NCBI GenBank assembly: GCA_017644185.1
Contig: JAEPMA010000006.1
Coordinates: 62,001 to 126,000, forward strand
Source of the DNA: Rhodospirillales bacterium
Lineage (GTDB): Bacteria; Pseudomonadota; Alphaproteobacteria; Rhodospirillales; Casp-alpha2
DNA length: 64,000 bases
Reading direction: 5' to 3'
The notes under the pieces are model-generated. The model was not told the origin of the DNA. It made no database searches and saw only the letters and a list, made by a program, of their open reading frames with translations. The position numbers and the translations under genes were made by a program. Of the stretch, positions 43,183-51,228 are shown piece after piece; position 1 is the first letter of the stretch; each line of letters starts with the position of its first letter.

Positions 43183-44208
43183 ATGACGAAACGCTGGGTG
43201 AACCGGCCTGAGGGGTCGACCTGGGGCGATTGGGGTGAAAACGACGAGTGGGGCCGGAAAAACCTCCTAACGCCGGATCGGATCAAGGCGGCGGCCGCCG
43301 AAGTTCAGGAGGGGCTCGCGTTCTGCCTGTCGATGCCGCTCGACATGCCGGGTGGAAACTCGGTCAATCCGAAACGCTTTCCGCCCAAGTTCGGCCCGGT
43401 GTTTCATCCGCCCGGCGGGGATACGTTTTACTACAATCTCGACTGGAGCGAATGGCAGGACGGCAACATGGATGTGTCGTCGGACGAATGCACGACGATC
43501 TGGAACCAGTACTCGACCCAGTGGGACAGCTTCGCCCACGTCGGCAGCATGTTCGACGCGGACGGGGACGGTGAGCCGGAGCGCGTCTATTACAACGGCT
43601 TCCGCGCCGACGAGGAAATTCTCGGCCCCGAGCACCCGGACGGGATGGGCGCGCGCAAGCTCTCCGTCGCCGGGATGGCGGAGGCCTGCATGCAGGGCCG
43701 TGGCGTGCTGCTCGACATGGTGGCGCATCACGGGCATGAGCGCGTTGTCGTCGGGTATGACGAACTGATGCGGATGTTCGAGGCCGACGATATCGTGGTG
43801 GAGGAGGGCGATATGTTCCTGTTCCACACCGGCTGGGACGACATGATCATGGAGATGGGCGGAAACCCGGACGCAAAGAAGCTCCATTCCAGCGGCGCTG
43901 TGTTGGATGGCTTCGACGACAAGCTCCTTCAATGGATTACCGACAGTGGCGTGGTCGCGCTGATTTCCGACAACATGGCGGTCGAGGACTCGAACGGCTT
44001 CGGCGAGACGCATGGCGGTTGTTCGCGTCTGCCGATCCACCGGCATTGTTTGTTCAGGCTGGGCGTTCATCTGGGTGAAATCTGGTATCTCTCCGCGCTC
44101 GCCAAGGCGCTCCGCGAACGCGGCCGTTCTCGTTTTCTTTTAACCGCGCCGCCGCTTTACCTGCCGGGCGCCGTCGGCTCCCCGGCGACCCCGGTCGCGA
44201 CGATCTGA
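43183..44208 (+). CDS. cyclase family hydrolase (PF04199-like)
   Basis: A 341-residue metal-dependent hydrolase of the cyclase/kynurenine formamidase superfamily. Visible features are the DWGENDEWGRKNLLTPDRI start, the metal region QYSTQWDSFAHVG (in place of the short-form HTGTHxD) and the second half VLLDMVAHHG, EGDMFLFHTGWDD and ISDNMAVED. The substrate is unknown; members act on N-formylkynurenine, polyketides or esters. AGGAA lies before the ATG, 34 bases after holC, so it may share the holC transcript. Confidence 0.85.
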   Translation: MTKRWVNRPEGSTWGDWGENDEWGRKNLLTPDRIKAAAAEVQEGLAFCLSMPLDMPGGNSVNPKRFPPKFGPVFHPPGGDTFYYNLDWSEWQDGNMDVSSDECTTIWNQYSTQWDSFAHVGSMFDADGDGEPERVYYNGFRADEEILGPEHPDGMGARKLSVAGMAEACMQGRGVLLDMVAHHGHERVVVGYDELMRMFEADDIVVEEGDMFLFHTGWDDMIMEMGGNPDAKKLHSSGAVLDGFDDKLLQWITDSGVVALISDNMAVEDSNGFGETHGGCSRLPIHRHCLFRLGVHLGEIWYLSALAKALRERGRSRFLLTAPPLYLPGAVGSPATPVATI

Positions 44209-44232
44209 TCGATCGATCCTGACTGCATGTGC

Positions 44233-44261
44233 GGCCCCGGTGGCGAAGAGCTGCCGGGGCC
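44233..44261 (+). terminator. hairpin after the cyclase gene
   Basis: GGCCCCGG (44233-44240) pairs with CCGGGGCC (44254-44261), 24 bases past the stop codon. There is no clear U-tract afterwards, so termination is possible but not certain. Confidence 0.45.
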
Positions 44262-44274
44262 GTTCCGTTTGGCC

Positions 44275-44309
44275 GTCCGAGAGTCCCCGGTGACCGGCGG
44301 GCTCCATCA
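44275..44309. repeat. 35-base near-copy of an internal part of the 592-aa gene
   Basis: This noncoding stretch matches bases 46098-46132 over 34 of 36 aligned positions. The two differences are one inserted and one missing base that compensate in frame. Both copies lie in the same orientation. The copy here could encode MEPAGHRGLSDG on the minus strand, against MEPAGHPGISDD in the intact gene. Confidence 0.7.
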
Positions 44310-44388
44310 CCTGTCTGACGCATGAAAAAATCCCGCCGGTCCTTGCATAGCGCTCATAAGATTGGCGGCGGATACGCGGGAGGGTAGA

Positions 44389-45081
44389 GTGCGGGACATG
44401 ATCGATTGGGAAAGATTGCGGGAAATTTCGAAGGCGATCCGCCGGAAGTGGAAACTGATCGCCGGGCTGTTGCTCGTCTATATGGTGCTGTTCACCGAGG
44501 TGAACCTGAACCCGGACATCGAAACCTATATGACGCCGGTGGTGACCGACGAGCAGGCTATGGCGGCGTCCGATGGCGGGGATTGGGAGACGGTCATCCG
44601 ATTTGCAGCGCAGCGGGCCGTGAAAGGTGAGGTGGAGGCGCAGGCGCTTCTTGCCGATTTTTACGACCGGGGCATGCCGCCGCTGCATGTCGACCATTGC
44701 CGCGCCTTCGACTGGTATGTAAAGGCGGGGCAGAATGGTGATTTAAAATCTCAGGCAGAGGTGGCTAAACGTCTGGCAAACACTTTTGGCGGTTATCAAG
44801 ATATTCCTATTGGTTACTTGTGGGCGGCGTATGCGCTCAGGGCAGGGTACAAACCGGCGCAGACCGTGATAGATATCTACTACAAAGACACGTTGTCGGA
44901 GAGCGATATGGCTAAACTGGACCAATTGCTCCCCGACTGGAGTCCTACAGAAACCCGATTTGACGACCTGGTAAGCATGCCGGGAGTGCCGTTTGTCTCG
45001 GGTATTTTGGACGTATTTTTCCCTATTCGAAATTGCCTTGATCCAAACCTAATCCAGCATTTGATAAATGCACATCGTTAG
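44389..45081 (+). CDS. membrane-anchored Sel1-repeat-like protein
   Basis: A 230-residue protein with one N-terminal membrane helix (about 22-40, LIAGLLLVYMVLFTEVNL) and then alpha-helical repeats of the Sel1/TPR type (GEVEAQALLADFYDRGMPP, CRAFDWYVKAGQNGDLKSQAEVAKRLAN, YLWAAYALRAGYKPAQTVIDIYY), probably periplasmic. The start is GTG 44389, with GGAGGG five bases before it; ATG 44398 is possible. From about 44730 onward the codons become more AT-rich than all neighbours. The stop codon overlaps that of the convergent 592-aa gene. No function is assigned. Confidence 0.75.
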   Translation: MRDMIDWERLREISKAIRRKWKLIAGLLLVYMVLFTEVNLNPDIETYMTPVVTDEQAMAASDGGDWETVIRFAAQRAVKGEVEAQALLADFYDRGMPPLHVDHCRAFDWYVKAGQNGDLKSQAEVAKRLANTFGGYQDIPIGYLWAAYALRAGYKPAQTVIDIYYKDTLSESDMAKLDQLLPDWSPTETRFDDLVSMPGVPFVSGILDVFFPIRNCLDPNLIQHLINAHR

Positions 45082-46856
45082 CGCTGATCACGCCAATTAT
45101 TTCTCCGTTCCAATTCGTCCACGTACGGCGACAACCAACTTTCCAACTGAGTTTGCTGCCCTGATGCATCGCGCACGGCACGGCTGACACCCGACATGAT
45201 GTCCCCTTTCCCCCGAAGCACGCCTACTGCGTCCCTGACGAATTCGGCAGCGTTGGCGACGGGTTCGGTCGTTTTGATGCGCTGGATGGCGTCGTTTAGC
45301 TCCTCGTCCGACATGGACCACAACTCAAGGCCCGGATTGGCAAGTGCAACAGCCCGTTTGCCGTTCAGTGCATTGAACAGTTGCGGATCGCGGTCGCGGA
45401 GATCGCCGAGGCGCTTTTCCAGCGCCTTCGTGCCTTCGCCGTCCAATTGCCGGAAGCGCTCCAGAAGGCGAAATGTTTCGATGTCTTCCGGTTTGATGCG
45501 CTCAGTCAGCTTCGGGTCGAGGTCCAGGTGATGGACGTAGAAATTGGCCTTGCCCTTGTCCGTCTGCGGCGGTGTGTCGCCCGCCTTGTAAGGCGGTATG
45601 TCACGATTTACCGAGGTGTCGGTGTCTGTCACCTGACGCTTTAAGTGTTCGTAGGTGTTCGGCTTGTCCTCGTCGTCGAATCCGGGGAACATGCGCTTGT
45701 TCTTTTCATACGGTGATAATCCTTCATCCCAATCCCCGCCGTCGTCCGTGCCGGCCGAGAGTTGAGTGTCATGTGGGGTCATCGTCCCCGGATCATCGTC
45801 GAGTTTGTAGCTCGCGACGGTCTGTCTGAGCCGATCGGCCTTTGCGTCCGACATGCGGACCGTGGTTTGGTCGAGCAGCGCCTTGCCCTGATCGGGATCG
45901 GTGGCTGCAGTTCGGTGGATCAGATCGGCGACCTCGTTGATCCCCGTGTCGCCGTAGTTCTCGGCGGCATCCGCCGTATAGACGGGCAGGTCGCCGACGC
46001 CGCCGATCCTGCCGAGCGCTTTGACCTGACGGTCGTTGGCGGCCGCCGCTTCGGCGCTCAGTGGTGCACGGCGCGCCGCTTGCACGATCTTGGCGTCGTC
46101 CGAGATCCCCGGATGACCGGCGGGCTCCATCAACTTCTTAACCTTCGCAGTGAGCGCTTTGGCGAGCTTGTGCTGCTGCGCGACCTGCGCTTTCCGGGCA
46201 TCTGCGGCTTCCTCGGCGTGCCAGCGTTGGACTCTCTCTGCCGTTTTTTGCCGTTCCCGCGCAACCTGGGCGCGTTCCTCGGCATGGCGGGCCTCAACCC
46301 GTGCTTCGGTTTTGGCGATTTTTGCGGCATCGGCATTTTTCTTTTGGACATAGGCTGCGCTCTCTTTCGTGTTGCCGCCGCCCTCAAGCTCGTTCGGGCG
46401 ATAGATCGGGGTCTGGCCATCGTTGCCGGATACGCGCGCGGCGAGACCCGGTGCCGGTGTGGGGGCCGGGGCGGGTTTCGGCGGCAAGGGGGGCGGGGCG
46501 GGGAGGTTGTGCGCCGCCGACGCGGGCGACGCCGCCGGACCGCCTGCGCCGCCGAAGGGATCGAGAGCGTTGGCCCCGCTGCGGGGCGGGTTCAGCCAGG
46601 GCGAATTCGACGGGTCGGGAAAGTCGTGCGGGTCGATGCGGAAATCGGACGGGTCGCCAGGTATGATGTTCACCCCCATGATCGGGTCGGCATGGGAATA
46701 GTCCGGTATGCCGGACGTGGAACTCGGCGCGGGAAAGGTGGCCGGTGCAGACACGGGTGCGGCGGGGGCCGCGCCTTGAATCTGGTCGGCGTGGGACGAG
46801 GCGGCCGGGGCCTTTGCGCCGGCGGTATCGGGTGTGGTGCTGGTGAAACTGCCCAT
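45078..46856 (-). CDS. unrecognised Pro/Ala-rich coiled-coil protein, 592 aa
   Basis: I do not recognise this protein. With the ATG at 46856 (AAGGAG seven bases before) it has 592 residues. It has no signal peptide or membrane helix. Residues 1-155 are low-complexity, rich in Pro, Ala, Ser and Asp, with two SHADxIxG motifs (near residues 21 and 53) and a PPPLPPKPAPAP run. About 175-265 is a charged Ala/Glu/Lys/Gln/Arg coiled coil. The rest is a soluble mixed region with DLDPKLTERIKPEDIE and many DD pairs. It could be a secreted effector or a structural or scaffold protein. It converges on the Sel1 gene with overlapping stops. Confidence 0.7.
   Translation of the reverse strand: MGSFTSTTPDTAGAKAPAASSHADQIQGAAPAAPVSAPATFPAPSSTSGIPDYSHADPIMGVNIIPGDPSDFRIDPHDFPDPSNSPWLNPPRSGANALDPFGGAGGPAASPASAAHNLPAPPPLPPKPAPAPTPAPGLAARVSGNDGQTPIYRPNELEGGGNTKESAAYVQKKNADAAKIAKTEARVEARHAEERAQVARERQKTAERVQRWHAEEAADARKAQVAQQHKLAKALTAKVKKLMEPAGHPGISDDAKIVQAARRAPLSAEAAAANDRQVKALGRIGGVGDLPVYTADAAENYGDTGINEVADLIHRTAATDPDQGKALLDQTTVRMSDAKADRLRQTVASYKLDDDPGTMTPHDTQLSAGTDDGGDWDEGLSPYEKNKRMFPGFDDEDKPNTYEHLKRQVTDTDTSVNRDIPPYKAGDTPPQTDKGKANFYVHHLDLDPKLTERIKPEDIETFRLLERFRQLDGEGTKALEKRLGDLRDRDPQLFNALNGKRAVALANPGLELWSMSDEELNDAIQRIKTTEPVANAAEFVRDAVGVLRGKGDIMSGVSRAVRDASGQQTQLESWLSPYVDELERRNNWRDQR
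46098..46132. repeat. 35-base segment repeated at 44275-44309
   Basis: This part of the 592-aa gene encodes MEPAGHPGISDD, next to the coiled coil. A nearly identical, same-orientation copy lies 1.8 kb away beyond the Sel1 gene. The pair thus flanks the Sel1 gene and the last kilobase of the 592-aa gene as direct repeats. Confidence 0.7.
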
Positions 46857-46881
46857 GAGATATCTCCTTTTCATCCGGACA

Positions 46882-46911
46882 ATAAAAAAGCGCGGCGGAC
46901 AATCCGCGCGC
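46882..46911 (-). terminator. terminator-like hairpin in the leader of the 592-aa gene
   Basis: On the minus strand a GC stem of about nine pairs with one bulge (46890-46911, loop TTG) is followed by TTTTTTATTG. It ends only 26 bases before the ATG and just before the AAGGAG site. Because another terminator lies upstream at 47013-47052, a transcript for this gene would have to read through this one, as in an attenuator. Confidence 0.7.
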
Positions 46912-46940
46912 GCTCGCGTCGTTGCATGGTGGTTGAGGGG

Positions 46941-47005
46941 GCTGCCAGTCGAAGCTGCCAGTCGAAGCTGCCAGACGTGGTTGTCAGACGTGGCTGCCGA
47001 CGGTG
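46941..47005. repeat. five 13-bp tandem repeats
   Basis: Units: GCTGCCAGTCGAA, GCTGCCAGTCGAA, GCTGCCAGACGTG, GTTGTCAGACGTG, GCTGCCGACGGTG, consecutive with no spacers. They occupy the only space available for a promoter of the 592-aa gene between two terminators. Thirteen bases is not a multiple of three or a CRISPR length. Confidence 0.85.
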
Positions 47006-47012
47006 ATTTGGG

Positions 47013-47052
47013 AAACAAAAATCCCGGGATGCGGACAGACTCCGCCCCGGGA
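47013..47052 (-). terminator. rho-independent terminator after the ABC-F/BtuF-like/MFS operon
   Basis: On the minus strand TCCCGGG-GCGGA pairs with TCCGC-(AT)-CCCGGGA around a five-base loop, followed by TTTTTGTTT (47013-47021). It lies about 95 bases past the MFS stop codon. It is a strong, well-formed terminator. Confidence 0.88.
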
Positions 47053-47147
47053 CTTAGCCGCACTTTAAAATTAAAATGAGACGAAAGTCAATCGCGAATT
47101 CCCGTAAAAGGAGTATCAGTTGATGCCCCGGAATGACGGTGGCCGGT

Positions 47148-48275
47148 TTATTGGCGCCGGCGGATGCGCCAGGCGATGATCATCCCGGTTCCGCCCAACA
47201 CCGCCATGGCAAGATAGGCGTGCCCCTGATAGGCGTCGTAGAGATGCCCGGAAACGAAGCTCATCAAACCGACGCCCAGCCCGGAAACGACGAGGGCATA
47301 GACCGTCTGTGCGGTGGCGGAGACGTCTTCGGGCATGCGATCCGCGATGAAGTAGATCGCCCCCAGATGCGCCGCGCCGAAGGTGAAGGCGTGAAGGAGC
47401 TGCAACAGCACGATCACTGCAAGTGCGTCGGTGTAGGCCGTCAGCCCCCACCTGATCAGACACGCGAGCCCGCCCAGCGCGATCAGCCGGGCCGGGCCGA
47501 TTTTACGGATGGCGTCGGCGGCGAACACGAACAAGATGACCTCGGCGACGACGCCCTCCGCCCACAACAGGCCGATGACGCCTTCTTCCAATCCCATCCT
47601 GAGCCAGTTGAGCGTGCCGAAGCTGTAATAGAGCGCGTGCGAGCCCTGGACACACACTGTCGCCATGATGAACAGCAGGAACGTTTTGTCCTGGATCACC
47701 TGCCTGAAGGGCCTGGATTCCGGCGCGGCTGGCTTGGAGCGGAAGTCGGGGATAAAGAGGGTGATCAAGACGACAAGGGCGAGCGCCACGGATATGGACG
47801 CCCAGATCGCGTCCGGGTCGGCGCCCTTTAAAAAGAACCCGATCCCCGATGCACCCGCGATGAACGTCAGCGACCCCCACAATCGGATGCGCCCGTAATT
47901 CAATGGCTGCGACCTGGCGCCTGTCATGGTCAAACTCTCACTCATCGGCATGAGAGGGCCGAACGTCCCCGCCGCGCAGGCTTGTAGCAGCAAGATCATC
48001 CAGAACTCATCGGCGACGTAGAAGGGGAGGTAGAAGACGAACGCGGCGATGGCGAGGCAGATGATCGGGCGTCTGCGCTCGCCGGTTCTATCGGCGAAGC
48101 GTGCGATCTGCGGGGCGAGGAAAACCCGCACCAAACTGCCGCATGCGATGGTGAGGCCGATTTCGGTCGCGCTCAAACCCCGCGACTGCAGCCACACCGG
48201 CCAGAACGGCATCATGATCCCGATGGCAAAAAAGATCCCGCCGTAGAGCGCCGACAGGCGTACGGTGGCGCTCAT
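47148..48275 (-). CDS. MFS transporter, LacY/HcaT-like (MFS_1_like)
   Basis: An inner-membrane carrier of 375 residues with 11-12 membrane segments. The opening SALYGGIFFAIGIMMPFWPVWLQSRGLSATEIG and the motif YGRIRLWGSLTFI are typical of the MFS_1_like group that includes the 3-phenylpropionate transporter HcaT. The substrate is unknown. The start overlaps the upstream BtuF-like gene by four bases (ATGA), placing it third in an operon. Confidence 0.87.
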   Translation of the reverse strand: MSATVRLSALYGGIFFAIGIMMPFWPVWLQSRGLSATEIGLTIACGSLVRVFLAPQIARFADRTGERRRPIICLAIAAFVFYLPFYVADEFWMILLLQACAAGTFGPLMPMSESLTMTGARSQPLNYGRIRLWGSLTFIAGASGIGFFLKGADPDAIWASISVALALVVLITLFIPDFRSKPAAPESRPFRQVIQDKTFLLFIMATVCVQGSHALYYSFGTLNWLRMGLEEGVIGLLWAEGVVAEVILFVFAADAIRKIGPARLIALGGLACLIRWGLTAYTDALAVIVLLQLLHAFTFGAAHLGAIYFIADRMPEDVSATAQTVYALVVSGLGVGLMSFVSGHLYDAYQGHAYLAMAVLGGTGMIIAWRIRRRQ

Positions 48276-49099
48276 GATCCGATGCCGTCTGCGAAATTGC
48301 GGAGATACGTGAGGCCCCGGACAGCCCTCGACCCGTACCAGGACGTCATCTCGCCATCGATCAGGCGCGCCTTATGGGCGTGCGCCGGGAAGGTCTTTTC
48401 GAATTCGGCGATGTGGTCGTCTGTGAATGTGAAGGGCTCGGTCGAGAAAAGCACCAGATCGATATCTTTTAAGGTTCCGTCATCGATCTTCACTTCTGGA
48501 TAGCGCGCCGCGTCGCCCCTAAGTAAAGGATCCGCGCCGGGTGTCGCGACCTTCCAGTTCACCAATTCCAACATGTTGGCGATGTAGGTGTCCGCCGAGA
48601 TCGCCATCCATGGGTCTTTCCAGATCAGGTAGAGTGCGTTCTTCGTTGGATACGCGCCCGCGACGTCAAATGCCGCGCGCGCGGTTTTATACGCGGCGGC
48701 GTAGGCGGCGGCTTCCCCATCAGCGCCGAATGTGTGGCCGATCAGATGATAAAGTGCTGGGTTGTCGTCCGGATGCATGGGATGGGTGACGATGACGTCG
48801 ATCCCCATACCGCTGAGTTCATCCGCCATCTCTTTCGGGTTTTCGTCGACGTTGACGAGGGCGTGGGTCGGGGCGAGATCGCGGACGCGGTCCATCTTGA
48901 TCTTCTTGGTGCCGCCGACACTGGGGATGCTCTCGATTTTGTTTGTCGGGTGGATGCAGAACTGCGTGCGTCCGACGAGGTGCTGGGCGAGACCGAGATC
49001 AAACATCAATTCGGTCAGGCTGGGCACCAGCGAAAGGACGCGGGCATCAGGCGCCGGTGCGTGCGTCTGACCCAGGTAATCGGCGGGGGTGTCGGGCAT
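48272..49099 (-). CDS. BtuF/helical-backbone metal-receptor-like protein
   Basis: A 275-residue protein with the periplasmic-binding fold of cobalamin and iron-complex receptors: RVLSLVPSLTELMFDLGLAQHLVGRTQFC, then SVGGTKKIKMDRVRDLAPTHALVNVDENPKE. No signal peptide is visible, so it may act in the cytoplasm, unlike BtuF itself. Related unexported proteins exist in many proteobacteria with unclear function. It starts six bases after the ABC-F gene and overlaps the MFS gene. Confidence 0.83.
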   Translation of the reverse strand: MPDTPADYLGQTHAPAPDARVLSLVPSLTELMFDLGLAQHLVGRTQFCIHPTNKIESIPSVGGTKKIKMDRVRDLAPTHALVNVDENPKEMADELSGMGIDVIVTHPMHPDDNPALYHLIGHTFGADGEAAAYAAAYKTARAAFDVAGAYPTKNALYLIWKDPWMAISADTYIANMLELVNWKVATPGADPLLRGDAARYPEVKIDDGTLKDIDLVLFSTEPFTFTDDHIAEFEKTFPAHAHKARLIDGEMTSWYGSRAVRGLTYLRNFADGIGS

Positions 49100-49105
49100 G
49101 GGTTT

Positions 49106-50992
49106 TCACGCCGCGCCTTCGAGCGCTTCCTGCGCTTCGAGCCATTCGGTTTCGACCGCCGCGATCTGTTCCTTGATGTCGGCGTGTTTCAACTGAAGGT
49201 CCATCAGGTCGCGCGTCGAACCATTATAGACCGCGGGGTCGGCAAGGCGTGTCTCGAGGGCCGTTTTCTCGGCTTCGAGCTTCGCCATCCGGGTTTCCGC
49301 GTTCTTGACGGTCTTCCTCAGTGCCGCCGTGGCCTGGCGTTGTTCGGCGCGTTCCTTTCTTGCCTGCTTCTTGTTGTCGCGGCTGGTCTCGGGCTCCGTG
49401 CGTTCCTTGTCCGATTGCCGTCTGGCCCTTCGGGCGGCCTGCAACTCGGCGGCGTACTCGTCGAGCGATCCGTCATACGGTTTGCAGGTGCCGTCCGCGA
49501 CCAGCCACAAGCGGTCGGCGACCAGCTCGATCAAATGCGCATCGTGACTGACGAGGATGACTGCACCCTCGAACGCGTTGAGCGCCTGCACCAGCGCTTC
49601 GCGGGCATCGACATCGAGGTGGTTGGTCGGTTCATCTAACAGAAGGATGTTCGGGCTGCCGCAGCTCATCAGCGCGAACAGCAGCCGCGCTTTCTCCCCA
49701 CCCGACAGGCTTGCGACCTGGGTGTCGGCCTTGTCGGACGAGAACCCGAACCGCCCCAAATGCGCCCGAACCTGGCTTTCTTTCTTGTCGGGTAAGGCGC
49801 GGGCGGCATGATCGTAGGGCGTCTCGTCGAGGTTGAGCTCGTCCGCCTGATGCTGCGCGAAGTACCCGACCTCCATCTTCGGCGCTTTGACGATCTTGCC
49901 GGCCTCGGGCATGAGCCGTTTGCTCAGCAGTTTGACGAGTGTCGACTTACCGTTGCCGTTGGCGCCAATCAATGCGATGCGGTCGTCGGGGTCGATCCGG
50001 AGGTCGAGTTTCCTCAGAATTGGTTTTTCCGGCTCGTAACCGACCGATACGTCCTGAATCGCCATCAATGGCGGCGGCGGCGGGTCGATGTCGGGGAAGT
50101 TGAAGGTGATCGATGCGTCTTCGATGGCGGCGGCGATGGGTTCCATCCGGTCCAGCATCTTGAGGCGGCTTTGCGCCTGACGGGCCTTGGTCGCCTTGGC
50201 GCGGAAGCGATCGACGAAGCTCTGGATGCGGGCGCGTTCGGCTTCTTGCTTCTCGCGCTGTTTCGACTGATGTTCCAGTCGCTCGCGCCGGGTTCGCTCA
50301 AACCGGTCGTAGTTGCCGGCGTAGCGGGTCAGTTTGAACTCCGATAGATGCACAATGCCGTCGACGACTTCGTTCAGGAAGCGGCGGTCGTGCGAGATGA
50401 CCAGAAGCGTGCCGTTCCACCCCTTAAGATATTGCTCGAGCCATAAAGCGGCTTCGAGGTCGAGGTGGTTGGTTGGCTCATCCAACAAAAGAAAATCAGG
50501 ACGCGCGAACAGGACCGCAGCGAGGGCGACCCGCATCCTCCAGCCCCCTGAATAGTCCGAGCACGGGCGTTGTTGTGCCGTCTCGTCGAAGCCGAGGCCC
50601 GCCAGAATACGGGCCGCGCGGGCGGGCGCACGTTCGGCGTCGATGTCGGCCAGGCGGGTGTGGACTTCGGCGATGCGCATCGGGTCGGTTGCGGTTTCCG
50701 CTTCCGCCAAAAGTTGGGCCCGTTCCTTGTCAGCAGCGAGCACCGTATCGATCAGGGATGTCGCCCCCGAAGGCGCCTCCTGCGCGACCTGGCCCATCCT
50801 GAGACCCTTCTGCATCTGGATATCGCCGTCGTCGGGCTGAATGTCGCCGGAAATCAGACGGAAAAGCGTGGTCTTGCCAGTGCCGTTACGGCCGACGAGC
50901 CCCAGCTTCTGTCCGCGCTCGATGCTTAGCGATGCTTTCTCGAGCAGCGTCCGCCCGGCAATCCGATAGGTGATGTCCTGAATGCTCAACAT
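49106..50992 (-). CDS. ABC-F family ATPase (YheS/Uup-like)
   Basis: A soluble ATPase of 628 residues with two ABC cassettes and no membrane domain, of the type that acts on ribosomes. Cassette one has GLVGRNGTGKTT and LLLDEPTNHLDLEAALWLEQYL; cassette two has ALIGANGNGKST, SLSGGEKARL and ILLLDEPTNHLDVDAREALVQAL. The linker between them and a C-terminal coiled coil (about 530-628) match YheS/Uup. I start at ATG 50992 (MLSIQDITYRIAG); an in-frame start eight codons earlier is less likely. First gene of an operon with the BtuF-like and MFS genes. Confidence 0.93.
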   Translation of the reverse strand: MLSIQDITYRIAGRTLLEKASLSIERGQKLGLVGRNGTGKTTLFRLISGDIQPDDGDIQMQKGLRMGQVAQEAPSGATSLIDTVLAADKERAQLLAEAETATDPMRIAEVHTRLADIDAERAPARAARILAGLGFDETAQQRPCSDYSGGWRMRVALAAVLFARPDFLLLDEPTNHLDLEAALWLEQYLKGWNGTLLVISHDRRFLNEVVDGIVHLSEFKLTRYAGNYDRFERTRRERLEHQSKQREKQEAERARIQSFVDRFRAKATKARQAQSRLKMLDRMEPIAAAIEDASITFNFPDIDPPPPPLMAIQDVSVGYEPEKPILRKLDLRIDPDDRIALIGANGNGKSTLVKLLSKRLMPEAGKIVKAPKMEVGYFAQHQADELNLDETPYDHAARALPDKKESQVRAHLGRFGFSSDKADTQVASLSGGEKARLLFALMSCGSPNILLLDEPTNHLDVDAREALVQALNAFEGAVILVSHDAHLIELVADRLWLVADGTCKPYDGSLDEYAAELQAARRARRQSDKERTEPETSRDNKKQARKERAEQRQATAALRKTVKNAETRMAKLEAEKTALETRLADPAVYNGSTRDLMDLQLKHADIKEQIAAVETEWLEAQEALEGAA

Positions 50993-51111
50993 GGCGCGGG
51001 TCTTAGCACGCGCCACGTGCCTTCAAAAGCGTTCAGTAAGCACCGGCTATCCGGTTGCCGTGCTTAGAAGCCATCTGACGGGCCACCGAGGGGATACCGA
51101 ACGTACGTACT

Positions 51112-51147
51112 ATGCACAACTATCCATACCGGCGCGTTGTTGTGCAT
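51112..51147. promoter_or_regulatory. 9-bp inverted repeat between the ABC-F and histidine kinase genes
   Basis: ATGCACAAC (51112-51120) and GTTGTGCAT (51139-51147) are exact reverse complements with an 18-base spacer. A second imperfect inverted repeat, AAGCACCGGC/GCCGTGCTT, lies at 51038-51065. Both are in the 236-base divergent region and could be operators or short RNA hairpins. Confidence 0.4.
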
Positions 51148-51228
51148 CTATAAAAACGGCGGTATTTCGCGACTGAAGTGATGAATATCATTTCGCATCG
51201 CCGGGTTCGAGATACTCTTTGAAATTCA

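Noticed and set aside
46941-47005. CRISPR-like tandem repeat
   Set aside because: The 13-base units are contiguous with no spacers and no cas genes, so it is a minisatellite.
45762-47006. 414-codon open frame opposite the 592-aa gene
   Set aside because: It runs through the tandem repeats and the terminator hairpin, is rich in Gly, Arg and Val as antisense frames are, and has no ribosome site. The minus-strand gene has a strong AAGGAG.
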